A stretch of 64,000 bases of DNA from Novosphingobium pentaromativorans US6-1 (GTDB lineage Bacteria; Pseudomonadota; Alphaproteobacteria; Sphingomonadales; Sphingomonadaceae). This document shows, piece by piece, positions 43,317 to 51,226 of the stretch. The notes under the pieces were generated by a model. That model made no database searches and was not told where the DNA came from. It saw nothing but the letters and a program-made list of their open reading frames with translations. The position numbers and the translations under genes were made by a program. Where the stretch lies: assembly GCF_000767465.1 (NCBI RefSeq), contig NZ_CP009291.1, positions 2,584,501 through 2,648,500 of the forward strand, in the 5' to 3' direction. The number at the start of each line of letters is the position of its first letter. Position 1 is the first letter of the stretch.

Positions 43317-44132
43317 TCAAAGCTGCCGGCGGATACCGCCGTCATGGACAAACGCCTGGCCGGTCACGAAGCGGGCCTCGTCCGATGCAAGATATACGAA
43401 GGCATGGGCAAGGTCTTCCGGGTCACTGACGATGCCCAGCGGGCTATGCTGTCCAAGCCCGCGCTCGGCATCGGCCTCGTCCTTGTAGCGGCCGGCCTTG
43501 ACCATCGACTGCATGCCGCGCTCGATCATCGGCGTCTTGGTAACGCCGGGGTGCACCGAGTTCACCCGAATACCCTGGGGGCCGAACTCATCGGCCGCGC
43601 ACAAGGTCAGCATGCGTGCCGCAGCCTTGGATGCGGAATAGGCGAAGCTCATCGTATTGGGCATGTAGGCGCCGACGGAAAGCGTATTGATGATCGAGCC
43701 GCCGCCGCGGTGCCGTTCACGGCTCTGTCCCAGAGCAGGCACGCAAGCCTTCATGCCAAGGACGATCGCACCGAAATTGACTTCCATCACCCGGTCGAGG
43801 TCCTCCTTCGGCAGGTCCATGATGGAGCCGTGGAGCGAAATGCCCGCATTGTTCACCAGGACGTCCAATCCGCCGAATTCGTCGATGGTGGCCTGGCATA
43901 CGCGCGCCCAGTCGTCAGCCTTGGCGACATTGTGCTGCAGGAAGAGGAAGCGGCCGGCGCCGTGCGACTGTGCCATCTGATCCGAGATTTCCTCTGCATG
44001 ATCTGCAGAAAGGTCGGTGGCAACCACTCCTGCGGCTCCTTCGCGCAGGAAGGCATCGCAGATGGCGAATCCAATGTTTCCGGCGGCTCCTGCCCCCGTA
44101 ACAATCGCGACTTTGCCGGTTAGACGACCCAT
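43317..44132 (-). CDS. Short-chain dehydrogenase/reductase (SDR)
   Basis: A 271-residue SDR whose cofactor loop TGAGAAGNIG has an insertion relative to the classical TGxxxGxG, NNAG mid-protein, Tyr-Lys in FAYSASKAAAR, and closing VTGQAFVHDGG. Likely an NAD-dependent alcohol or hydroxyacyl-CoA dehydrogenase. It is divergent from the MaoC-like gene, and the palindrome ACTTCA-N5-TGAAGT lies 14 bp upstream of its ATG, so it is probably regulated by the IclR protein encoded near 50.9 kb. Followed on the same strand by the second MDR reductase. Confidence 0.88.
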   Translation of the reverse strand: MGRLTGKVAIVTGAGAAGNIGFAICDAFLREGAAGVVATDLSADHAEEISDQMAQSHGAGRFLFLQHNVAKADDWARVCQATIDEFGGLDVLVNNAGISLHGSIMDLPKEDLDRVMEVNFGAIVLGMKACVPALGQSRERHRGGGSIINTLSVGAYMPNTMSFAYSASKAAARMLTLCAADEFGPQGIRVNSVHPGVTKTPMIERGMQSMVKAGRYKDEADAERGLGQHSPLGIVSDPEDLAHAFVYLASDEARFVTGQAFVHDGGIRRQL

Positions 44133-44145
44133 TATTCCTCCATGT

Positions 44146-44162
44146 ACTTCATCAGGTGAAGT
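44146..44162. promoter_or_regulatory. Candidate IclR operator, two half-sites
   Basis: ACTTCA-TCAGG-TGAAGT, perfect 6-bp arms with a 5-bp spacer, 14 bp upstream of the SDR start codon. Same half-sites and spacing as the three-part sites at 44243, 50138 and 51136. Confidence 0.7.
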
Positions 44163-44242
44163 TTGAGTCCGTTCAATAAGGGCAGCGGACCGCGCGTGTC
44201 AATTGGCCTCGCGGCCGCGGCATCGGTCGTGATCCAATTATA

Positions 44243-44267
44243 TGAAGTATTGCTTCAACAGGCGAAC
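44243..44267. promoter_or_regulatory. Candidate IclR operator, three half-sites
   Basis: TGAAG-TATTG-CTTCA-ACAGG-CGAAC: half-sites spaced 10 bp start to start, the third degenerate. Lies 54 bp upstream of the MaoC-like start codon. Confidence 0.7.
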
Positions 44268-44321
44268 CAAACTAAGCCTGTTGCCGTTTCAAGAGTTGGA
44301 CCGCCAATACGGAGTTTGGTC

Positions 44322-44789
44322 ATGAACGCATCCCGATGTCCCGAACAGCTTGGCCAGGGCCATTTCTGGCAGGACCTTTCGGTCGGGCAGCGTTTCCGGA
44401 CTCTCAACCGGACCGTTACCGAAGCCGATCTGGTCAACTTCATCGGTGCGACCGGGATGCTGGAAGCCATTTTCATCGACGCCACCTTTGACGGCGCAAT
44501 GGAAGGCCGTGCCGTGCCCGGTGCCCTGACCTGCGGCCTCATCGAGGGATTGCAGTTCCAGACGTTGCTGCAGGCCACCGGGCTTGCCATGCTGGAAATG
44601 ACGATCAAGGCCGTGAAGCCGGTGTTCGTCGGCGATACCATACACGCGATAGTGACGATCGAAGCCGTTCGGCAGACCTCCAGGGGAGGACGCGGCCTCG
44701 TCGAATCCTCGGTCGATATCCGCAACCAGCGCGGCGAGACCGTGATGACCTATACCGCCAAGCGACTGATCGCCGGTCGTCCGGACTGA
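44322..44789 (+). CDS. MaoC-like hot-dog protein lacking the hydratase catalytic pair
   Basis: A 155-residue single hot-dog domain related to MaoC hydratases (FWQDLSVGQRFRTLNRTVTE, then AVKPVFVGDTIHAIVTIEAV). The hydratase-2 motif G-D-x-N-P-[IL]-H-x-D aligns with TGMLEAIFID, so the catalytic Asp and His are both missing. It may be a non-catalytic partner, a thioesterase-like enzyme or a repurposed fold. ATG with GGAG 7 nt upstream. First gene of the operon MaoC-like, CoA transferase, acyl-CoA dehydrogenase, with a three-part IclR operator in front. Confidence 0.82.
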   Translation: MNASRCPEQLGQGHFWQDLSVGQRFRTLNRTVTEADLVNFIGATGMLEAIFIDATFDGAMEGRAVPGALTCGLIEGLQFQTLLQATGLAMLEMTIKAVKPVFVGDTIHAIVTIEAVRQTSRGGRGLVESSVDIRNQRGETVMTYTAKRLIAGRPD

Positions 44790-44797
44790 TTGAACTT

Positions 44798-46048
44798 ATG
44801 ACAATGAGCAGGCCCACCATGCAGGACACTCCGCCGAACGCAGCGCCTTCGGGTGACGGCGTGGAACTTCGATCGCCGCCGCTTGCCGGTGTGCGCGTGC
44901 TCGATCTCTCGCGCGTGCTGGCCGGTCCCTGGTGCACGCAATGCCTGGCCGATCTGGGGGCTGAGGTCCTGAAGGTGGAAAGCCCGGGCGACGGGGACGA
45001 AACGCGGACCTGGGCGCCGCCCTACGCGGGGGACATGTCTGCCTACTTCACTTGCGCCAACAGATCCAAGAGCAGCCTCGTGGTCGATCTGAAGACGCAG
45101 GAAGGCAAGGATACCATCCTGGCACTCGCGGCTCAGGCGGATGTCGTGATCGAGAACTTCAAGACCGGCTCGCTGGAACGCATGGGGCTCGGCCGGGAAG
45201 ATCTGCGACGCATCAATCCGCGTCTCATCCATTGCTCGATATCCGGTTACGGCCGTTCCGGCCCACAGCCCGATCGCGCCGGCTACGACTTCGTGATTCA
45301 GGCGGAATCGGGCCTGATGTCGATTACCGGTGAGGCTGACGGGCCGCCTGTCAAAGTGGGCGTGGCGGTATCCGACATCATCACCGGCCTCTACGCCTCG
45401 CAGGCAATCCTCGCTGCACTGGTCGAGCAGCGAAAGACCGGGCAGGGCCGTTTCCTCGATGTCGCCCTGTTCGACTGTCAACTGGCGGCACTTGCCAATA
45501 TCCAGGCGAGCGTGCTGGCGACCGGTCAAACGCCGCGTCGTTTCGGCAACGCCCACGCGACGGTCGGTCCGTACCAGGTGGTGGATGCCGCTGATGGTCC
45601 CTTCGTCATCGCCCTTGGCAACAGCCGCCAGTTCGATGTCTTCTGCCGGCAATTGCTGGATCGGCCCGACATTGCCGAGGATGATCGTTTCAGGACCAAC
45701 GGCGACCGGTTGACCAACCGGGAGGCGCTGAACGCGCTGATTGCGCCTGAACTGCTCAAGCGGTCGAGTCAGGAATGGCTTGAGCTGTTTCACAGGCACG
45801 GGCTTCCCGGCGGCCTTGTCCAGACCGTCGATCAGGCACTGGCTTCCGAGCAGGTTTCTGGGCGGGGCCTCGTTCACCGCTTCAACGAGGAAATTGCCGT
45901 GGTGCGTTATCCCGTGCAGGTCGAGGGAGGCCTGCCCGATCCCTCTCCACCGCCGCACCCCGGCGAGGGCGGGGAAGCGCTGGCGCAAGAATGGCTGTCG
46001 GGCGTCAACGGCATATCCGCATCGGTTCAAGAGATGGAAAAAGGCTGA
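44798..46048 (+). CDS. CaiB/BaiF-type (class III) CoA transferase
   Basis: A 416-residue family III CoA transferase, which moves CoA from a donor acyl-CoA to an acid. Typical stretches: LAGVRVLDLSRVLAGPWCTQ, LGAEVLKVESPGDGDETR, HCSISGYGRSGPQPDRAGYD, and VGVAVSDIITGLYASQ, which should hold the catalytic Asp. It gives the pathway an ATP-independent way to activate an acid, next to the separate acyl-CoA synthetase. It lies 8 bp after the MaoC-like gene and 6 bp before the acyl-CoA dehydrogenase, clearly co-transcribed. Substrate unknown. Confidence 0.93.
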   Translation: MTMSRPTMQDTPPNAAPSGDGVELRSPPLAGVRVLDLSRVLAGPWCTQCLADLGAEVLKVESPGDGDETRTWAPPYAGDMSAYFTCANRSKSSLVVDLKTQEGKDTILALAAQADVVIENFKTGSLERMGLGREDLRRINPRLIHCSISGYGRSGPQPDRAGYDFVIQAESGLMSITGEADGPPVKVGVAVSDIITGLYASQAILAALVEQRKTGQGRFLDVALFDCQLAALANIQASVLATGQTPRRFGNAHATVGPYQVVDAADGPFVIALGNSRQFDVFCRQLLDRPDIAEDDRFRTNGDRLTNREALNALIAPELLKRSSQEWLELFHRHGLPGGLVQTVDQALASEQVSGRGLVHRFNEEIAVVRYPVQVEGGLPDPSPPPHPGEGGEALAQEWLSGVNGISASVQEMEKG

Positions 46049-46054
46049 CCGGTC

Positions 46055-47212
46055 ATGAACTTCGAGTTGAACGAAGATTTTTCGATGCTGCGCGATCTGG
46101 TGGCGCGCTTCGTGAAGGAAGAAATGCTGCCGCTCGAACCCGCCGTGCTCGAGCGCGAGGCGATGACGGGCAACGCGGCTCTCACGACCGAGGAAGAAGA
46201 GCGCTTGCGCTCGGTTTCAAAGGACATGGGCCTTTGGAGCCTCGATGCTCCTGAAGATGTCGGCGGCATGGCGCTGCCGCATGTCGCGATGGTGGGCGTC
46301 AACGAGGAACTGGGCAAGTCGGCGGTTGCCTTCCACCTGCCCCCCGACAGTCCCAACCTGCAGATGTTGATGGCGACGGTCAACGATGCGCAGCGCCAGA
46401 CCTACCTCGCGCCTTACGCGCAGGGCGATACCGTCTCTGCCATCGGCATTTCGGAGCCCGGTGCCGGTTCCGACCCCAAGGCCATGAAGGCGCGTGCGGT
46501 CAAGGATGGCGACGACTGGATCATCAACGGGCGCAAGATCTGGATTACCCGTGCCGACGAGGCCGATTTCACGATCCTGATGGCCAATGCGGAAGTCGAC
46601 GGGGAAAAGCGGGGCATCTCGGCGTTCCTGGTGGACGCGGACCTGCCCGGGTTCGAGGTCGTCCGCCCGATTCCCATGATCGGCGGAGAAATGACCTACG
46701 AAGTCCTGCTCGAAGACTGCCGCGTGCCCGGCGACAGGTTGCTGGGCGAACTGGGCAAGGGTTTCGCGCCGATGCAGGTGCGGTTGGGGACACGCCGTCT
46801 GCAGATCGCCTGCTGGTCGATCGGCATGGCGCAGCGCGCGCTCGATATGGTGTGCGAATACGCGCCCCAACGGCAGACCTTCGGTATGCCGCTGTCCAAG
46901 CGCGGCGGTGTGCAGGACTGGGTCGGCCAGGCCGCGACCCGGATCCACGCGGCACGCCTGATGACTTACGATTGCGCCTGGAAGCTGGACGAAGGCCGCG
47001 ACACCCGGCGCGAGATCTCGATGATCAAGGCCTTCTCCACCGAGATGGCATGGGACATCGTCGATCATGCGATGCAGTTGTTCGGCGCCATGGGCATGAC
47101 CCGCGAGATGCCGTTGCACCTGATGGCTTCGCGTATTCGCACGATGCGGATCTACGATGGCCCGACCGAGATCCACAACTGGGTTATCGGCCGGGACGTA
47201 TTGGCGGGCTGA
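46055..47212 (+). CDS. Acyl-CoA dehydrogenase, ACAD10/11-like
   Basis: A 385-residue FAD-dependent acyl-CoA dehydrogenase. Seen: helical N-domain (FSMLRDLVARFVKEEMLPLE), flavin strands (AIGISEPGAGSDPKAMK; WIINGRKIWITRADEA), arginine QRQTFGMPLSKRGGVQD, and C-terminal RIYDGPTEIHNWVIGRD. The C-terminal motif with DGPTEIH is that of the ACAD10/ACAD11 branch, whose members act with APH-type kinases on hydroxyacyl-CoAs. Two such kinases are encoded at 14.2-17.8 kb. It ends the operon with the CoA transferase; a short hairpin follows. Confidence 0.9.
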   Translation: MNFELNEDFSMLRDLVARFVKEEMLPLEPAVLEREAMTGNAALTTEEEERLRSVSKDMGLWSLDAPEDVGGMALPHVAMVGVNEELGKSAVAFHLPPDSPNLQMLMATVNDAQRQTYLAPYAQGDTVSAIGISEPGAGSDPKAMKARAVKDGDDWIINGRKIWITRADEADFTILMANAEVDGEKRGISAFLVDADLPGFEVVRPIPMIGGEMTYEVLLEDCRVPGDRLLGELGKGFAPMQVRLGTRRLQIACWSIGMAQRALDMVCEYAPQRQTFGMPLSKRGGVQDWVGQAATRIHAARLMTYDCAWKLDEGRDTRREISMIKAFSTEMAWDIVDHAMQLFGAMGMTREMPLHLMASRIRTMRIYDGPTEIHNWVIGRDVLAG

Positions 47213-47227
47213 GGGGCTATCCGCCCC
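47213..47227. terminator. Short hairpin between convergent genes
   Basis: GGGGC-TATCC-GCCCC stem-loop directly after the acyl-CoA dehydrogenase stop codon and 24 bp from the end of the convergent SDR gene. Weak; no T-run. Confidence 0.4.
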
Positions 47228-47251
47228 CCACCCACGCCCTGTTGAGGAAGA

Positions 47252-48103
47252 TCAGTCGAGCGCGGCCTGCGCCATGCGCTCGTTGAGCTGCGGATCCTTG
47301 AGGCCCTGAAGAAAGGATCCGCGGGCCGCGGCAGCGCCCGCCATCATTTCGGGGTGCGGCGAAACCCAGAAGTCGCCAGCCGCGATGCCGGCAAGGATCC
47401 GCTCCCCGGCCTGCTGGGCGGGAAGGCCATGATCGCGGATCATCGCCTTCATTTCCTCGTGGTGGGCCTTGATCAGCTTGTGTTCGCCAGCCGCCGCGGA
47501 ATCGGCGAAGATGCGGCTTTCGACCGGGCCCGGCAGGACGGCCGACACGTGGATCGGCGCCTTCAGTATCCGCAATTCCAGCGCCAGGCACTCCGTCAAC
47601 GACAGGACGGCATGCTTGCTGACCAGATAGGCGGCCTGCAATGGCGCCTGGCTGACGCCTCCGACCGATGACAGGTTGGCGATGGCAGCGGGCTTGCCGG
47701 CTTCGAGCATGCGCGGCACGAAAGCCCGCAGGCCGTTGACCACGCCCAGGACATTGATGTCCATGATCCGCCGCCATTGCTCGGGTGGCAGTTCCCAGAT
47801 CAGGCCGATCAGTTCAATGCCGGCATTGTTGATCAGCATGTCGACCTGGCCGTATTGCGCATAGGCCTGCGAAGCCAGTTCCTCGACCTGGGCCGGATCG
47901 GTAACGTCGGTATGGAACGCCGTGGCATCCGCGCCCGCTTCGCGCAGCGAAGCTGCCACTGCATCGACGCGCTCCGCCGCCTTGTCGGCCAGAACGAGCT
48001 TCATGCCAGAAGCTGCCGCGGCGCGGGCTATTCCCTCGCCGATTCCAGCACCGGCGCCAGTGATAACGATCACCTGGCCCTGTAGATTACCAAGATCCGT
48101 CAT
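47252..48103 (-). CDS. Short-chain dehydrogenase/reductase (SDR)
   Basis: A 283-residue SDR with TGAGAGIG, NNAG, Ser in NLSSVGGVS, Tyr-Lys in YLVSKHAV, and a long C-terminal part (SPHPEMMAGAAAARGSFLQG) without the usual closing D-G-G. That tail and the YLVSK context are shared with the SDR at 49170-50021 (YGATKHAV), so the two belong to one subgroup. Start MTDLGNLQGQ after GGGAGAGAA; an ATG four codons earlier overlaps the SD. It is downstream of the alpha/beta hydrolase on the same strand. Confidence 0.88.
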   Translation of the reverse strand: MTDLGNLQGQVIVITGAGAGIGEGIARAAAASGMKLVLADKAAERVDAVAASLREAGADATAFHTDVTDPAQVEELASQAYAQYGQVDMLINNAGIELIGLIWELPPEQWRRIMDINVLGVVNGLRAFVPRMLEAGKPAAIANLSSVGGVSQAPLQAAYLVSKHAVLSLTECLALELRILKAPIHVSAVLPGPVESRIFADSAAAGEHKLIKAHHEEMKAMIRDHGLPAQQAGERILAGIAAGDFWVSPHPEMMAGAAAARGSFLQGLKDPQLNERMAQAALD

Positions 48104-48156
48104 TTTCTCTCCCATACGAGGCTGGCCCGAGGTTGGTCGGGCCGGGTGAAAGGCTG

Positions 48157-49107
48157 TCAGTCGCCCATTGCGCGCAGGCGCTGGGCGAACCGCTCCGAAA
48201 GCCATGCGCACGTCTCGTCCATCGCCTTGCGCACGGCGGGTGAATAGGCAACGAAGGCAAGGAAACCATGCGGCATCCCGTCATAGCGGCGTGCATCTAC
48301 CGGGGTTCCTGCGAGGCGCAGTCTCTCGGCGTAACGCTCACCCAGATCGCGCGACGGATCGCATTCGCCGCTCACCACAAGGGCAGGGGCAAGTCCGTCA
48401 TGCCGCGCCGCATTGGCGGGTGTGGCGCGCGGGTCGTGCCGGTCCTGCGGGTCTGCCAGATAGCAATCCCAGTAGAAGCGGCTATCGGCGGCGCGCAGCA
48501 TCGGCCCATCGGCGTATTCCTTTGCGGACGGCGCCTCGGGATCCGGGAAGTCGGGGCTCGCATAAAGCAGGACCTGCGCCGCCAGTGGCAAGTCGTTGTC
48601 GCGCGCCTCGATGGCGAGGCTGGCGGAAAAGTTTCCTCCCGCACTGTCGCCGCCCACCGCGATCACACCCGGTATGGCATTGAGTTCACCGGGATGTTCG
48701 AAAGCCCAGCGCAGGCTGGAGGATGCATCCTCGACACCTGCCGGGAAGGGGTATTCTGGCGCCAGCCGGTAGTCGACCGACATGACTACGCAGCCGGCGC
48801 CTGACGCCAGCGCGCGGCAGATCGGATCGGCAATGTCCAGATTGCCCAGCACATACCCGCCGCCGTGGTAATAGACGAGCAGGGGGAAGGGGCCTTCTCC
48901 GTTCGGCGTATAGACCCGCACGGCAATGTCTCCGGCAGGGCCCGGGATCGTGCGATCGGCGACTGACGAAAGCGGCACGTCGAGCTTCGGCGCGCGCGCC
49001 GATCCGGCGTCGACCCGTGCCCGCAAGGTTTCGATGCTGATGCTGTCCAGCGGCGGCATCGGCGGAATGGCATTGATGATCGGGGCAAGTTCAGGGTGCA
49101 GCGCCAT
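48157..49107 (-). CDS. Alpha/beta hydrolase (hormone-sensitive-lipase family esterase/lactonase)
   Basis: A 316-residue HSL-type serine esterase. The oxyanion motif HGGGYVLG, nucleophile elbow GDSAGGN, an acid in ECDPSRDLGERYAERL, and catalytic His in DGMPHGFL are all present. No signal peptide. In a cluster with two Baeyer-Villiger monooxygenases it is a good candidate to open the ester or lactone they form (inference). It lies 53 bp before the SDR gene and 62 bp after another SDR on the same strand, forming a likely operon downstream of the operator at 50138. Confidence 0.9.
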   Translation of the reverse strand: MALHPELAPIINAIPPMPPLDSISIETLRARVDAGSARAPKLDVPLSSVADRTIPGPAGDIAVRVYTPNGEGPFPLLVYYHGGGYVLGNLDIADPICRALASGAGCVVMSVDYRLAPEYPFPAGVEDASSSLRWAFEHPGELNAIPGVIAVGGDSAGGNFSASLAIEARDNDLPLAAQVLLYASPDFPDPEAPSAKEYADGPMLRAADSRFYWDCYLADPQDRHDPRATPANAARHDGLAPALVVSGECDPSRDLGERYAERLRLAGTPVDARRYDGMPHGFLAFVAYSPAVRKAMDETCAWLSERFAQRLRAMGD

Positions 49108-49169
49108 GACAGTTCCTTTGGCGAATAGGGTGTTCGAAGGCGAAGGGCAGGGCGAGAGGAGCGGGAGGA

Positions 49170-50021
49170 CTACGCCTCTTCGCGCCCGCCGCCCCGCAAT
49201 TGCGCCGCGGATGCTTCGGCCCGGTCAAATGCGGCTTCGATCCTTGCGAAGCGGGCGCTGACGTGGGGGCGCAGTTCGGGGGCGGTGATGATGTAGAATG
49301 CGCCCTCCTTGATCGACCGAACCACATGCAGTCCGACGTGGTAGGGATCGAGGCCGTCGGGATTGGCCGAGCCGCTCTTGTATTCATCGGGCGGCGTGTC
49401 GACATCTTCCAGCCCCTGCGCCGCGCGCGAGCTGCGCCACAGCGCCGTGCGGACGGAGCCGGGAAGCAGGACGCTGACGCCGATATTGTTTTCGGCCAGT
49501 TCGGCGAGGAGCACTTCGGACAGTGCGACCACGGCATGCTTCGTGGCCCCGTACATGCTCCTCCCTGGCGTTCCGGGAAGAATGCCGGCCATCGAGGCGG
49601 TGTTGACGATGTGGCCCCCGCCAGCCTCCGTCATTTGCGGAAGGAATGCGTGCGTCCCGTAGAACACCCCGTTCAGGTTGATGTTGACGAACCGGTTCCA
49701 GACCGAGACGTCGAGCGTGCTCACCGGCATATTGGCGGCGCCGACGCCGGCGTTGTTGCACAGGACCTGCACCGGTCCGAGAGTGTCGCGCACCTTTTGT
49801 GCCAGTTCGACCCAACCGGATTGATCGCTGACATCGTGCACGAAGGGGCTGACGACAAGGCCGCGCTCCGTAAGGTTCATGGCCGCCTTCGCCAGCGCCT
49901 CGGCATCGTAGTCGACCATTGCGACAGTCATGCCTTCCTCGCCCAGCGCTTGCGCAAGGCCCAGCCCGATGCCGCTGGCCGCGCCCGTGACAAGGGCGGT
50001 CTTGCCGGCGAAATGGTCCAT
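49170..50021 (-). CDS. Short-chain dehydrogenase/reductase (SDR)
   Basis: A 283-residue SDR: TGAASGIG, NNAG, Ser in NTASMAGIL, Tyr-Lys in YGATKHAV, and a C-terminal tail (PELRPHVSARFARIEAAFD) with no D-G-G, like the SDR at 47252-48103. It heads a minus-strand operon of SDR, alpha/beta hydrolase and SDR. The three-part operator 117 bp upstream (50138-50162) suggests control by the IclR gene just upstream on the same strand. Substrate unknown; probably a secondary alcohol to ketone step before Baeyer-Villiger oxygenation. Confidence 0.9.
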   Translation of the reverse strand: MDHFAGKTALVTGAASGIGLGLAQALGEEGMTVAMVDYDAEALAKAAMNLTERGLVVSPFVHDVSDQSGWVELAQKVRDTLGPVQVLCNNAGVGAANMPVSTLDVSVWNRFVNINLNGVFYGTHAFLPQMTEAGGGHIVNTASMAGILPGTPGRSMYGATKHAVVALSEVLLAELAENNIGVSVLLPGSVRTALWRSSRAAQGLEDVDTPPDEYKSGSANPDGLDPYHVGLHVVRSIKEGAFYIITAPELRPHVSARFARIEAAFDRAEASAAQLRGGGREEA

Positions 50022-50137
50022 TTTTCGACTCCCGAATCGCCGTGCCTGAATGCCTTCCGACTGTCAGGTCGGACGAATCCTTGCGCCAGTGGCGTTTCGG
50101 CACTTCCTATCGCCCCGCGGAGTGTCCCGCAAGGGTT

Positions 50138-50162
50138 TGAAGCCTGACTTCATTGTGCGAAG
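50138..50162. promoter_or_regulatory. Candidate IclR operator, three half-sites
   Basis: TGAAG-CCTGA-CTTCA-TTGTG-CGAAG between the end of the IclR gene and the SDR start. Half-sites are 10 bp apart, as in the sites at 44243 and 51136. Confidence 0.7.
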
Positions 50163-50175
50163 CGAAAGTCGCTGG

Positions 50176-50949
50176 TCAGATCGTAGAGCCGGCCGCGATG
50201 GAATCGGCGGCTTCACGCAGTCGGGGAACGAGCTTGCGCTTCGCCTTTTCGTCCACGATATCGGTGAGGAACATGACGTTGAGGGCTGCGATCGCATAGC
50301 CGTCCACACAGACCGGTACGCCGATCGCGGAAACCTTCGAATCGTAATTGTGGGCACTGTAAACGGGATGCATCGTGGCGAAGCCAGCTTCCCGAACGCG
50401 TGCCAGCTGTTCATGCACGGCAGCGGCATCGTCTGCCAGCACTGCCTGCAGCCGCTCGTCGTGAGCCATCATTGCCACGATTTCCTGCACGACGTTTTCC
50501 GGCTGATAGGCCAGATAGGCCATTCCCAGAGACGTGCCCAGAATCGGTGCGCGATAACCGGCCTGGCGATTGAAGAAGAGGTGCCCCTGCGCGCGGCTCG
50601 TCTGCACCAGCACCATCATGTCGCGATCGCGCACCGCGAGATCGGACGGCCAGCTGATCCGGTCCTGCAGTTCGGCAAGAATGGGCTTCGACACCACGCT
50701 GAGCTGCTGTGCGGAGCTGTAGCCGGCGCTTAGCGACAAGGTCCGGCTGGTCGGTACATAGCATCCCGTCGTGCTGTCTTTCAGCACCAGTCCCGCCGCT
50801 TCCAGCGTCTCGAGTATCCGGACCACCGTGGACGAACTCAGCTGGGTCTCCTGGTGGATCCGGGCGAAGGAAGCCTGCGGCAACTGGTTGACAATGGCCA
50901 GTACGTCGAATGCCCGCAAAGCGGCCGTGACTGGCTTGTATGAAGGCAT
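50176..50949 (-). CDS. IclR-family transcriptional regulator (PcaU/PobR-like operator type)
   Basis: A 257-residue IclR regulator. The winged helix-turn-helix is at about residues 8-65 (VTAALRAFDVLAIVNQLPQA, ETQLSSSTVVRILETLEAAG), with the C-terminal effector domain (RAPILGTSLGMAYLAY; AIGVPVCVDGYAIAALNVMF). ATG of MPSYKPVTAALRAF is used; an ATG six codons upstream has no SD. It is divergent from the large Baeyer-Villiger monooxygenase gene, with a three-part operator in between. The same operator pattern at three other promoters makes it the likely regulator of the 42-53 kb genes. Confidence 0.9.
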   Translation of the reverse strand: MPSYKPVTAALRAFDVLAIVNQLPQASFARIHQETQLSSSTVVRILETLEAAGLVLKDSTTGCYVPTSRTLSLSAGYSSAQQLSVVSKPILAELQDRISWPSDLAVRDRDMMVLVQTSRAQGHLFFNRQAGYRAPILGTSLGMAYLAYQPENVVQEIVAMMAHDERLQAVLADDAAAVHEQLARVREAGFATMHPVYSAHNYDSKVSAIGVPVCVDGYAIAALNVMFLTDIVDEKAKRKLVPRLREAADSIAAGSTI

Positions 50950-51135
50950 GTACTTGACTTTCCCCATCCGAACGAACGCGCAGCTTCATTGCATGATTGC
51001 GCGAAAATGCAAACGCGGCGGGCTGAAAAGAGCGCGTTCCGGTTTCAGGGTGCCGAAATTTCCCCCGGGCAGAGGTGCATTGCGCTGATTCCGTGAATCG
51101 GATTGACAGCCAAATTCCGAATGCGTAAAAAATTT

Positions 51136-51160
51136 TGAAGCGAGACTTCATCTATTGAAG
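51136..51160. promoter_or_regulatory. Candidate IclR operator, three half-sites (best copy)
   Basis: TGAAG-CGAGA-CTTCA-TCTAT-TGAAG, all three half-sites perfect and spaced 10 bp. It lies 66 bp upstream of the Baeyer-Villiger monooxygenase start and in the shared promoter of the IclR gene. Confidence 0.75.
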
Positions 51161-51226
51161 TTAACTCGATCTAAGCAGCATAAGCCGGGACAGTCCCGCG
51201 GCAATGAGCGATGTGGAGTGGAATCG

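Noticed and set aside
42087..44123. Long open frame antisense to the second MDR reductase and an SDR
   Set aside because: Spans two real genes on the other strand, no motifs, no plausible start context.
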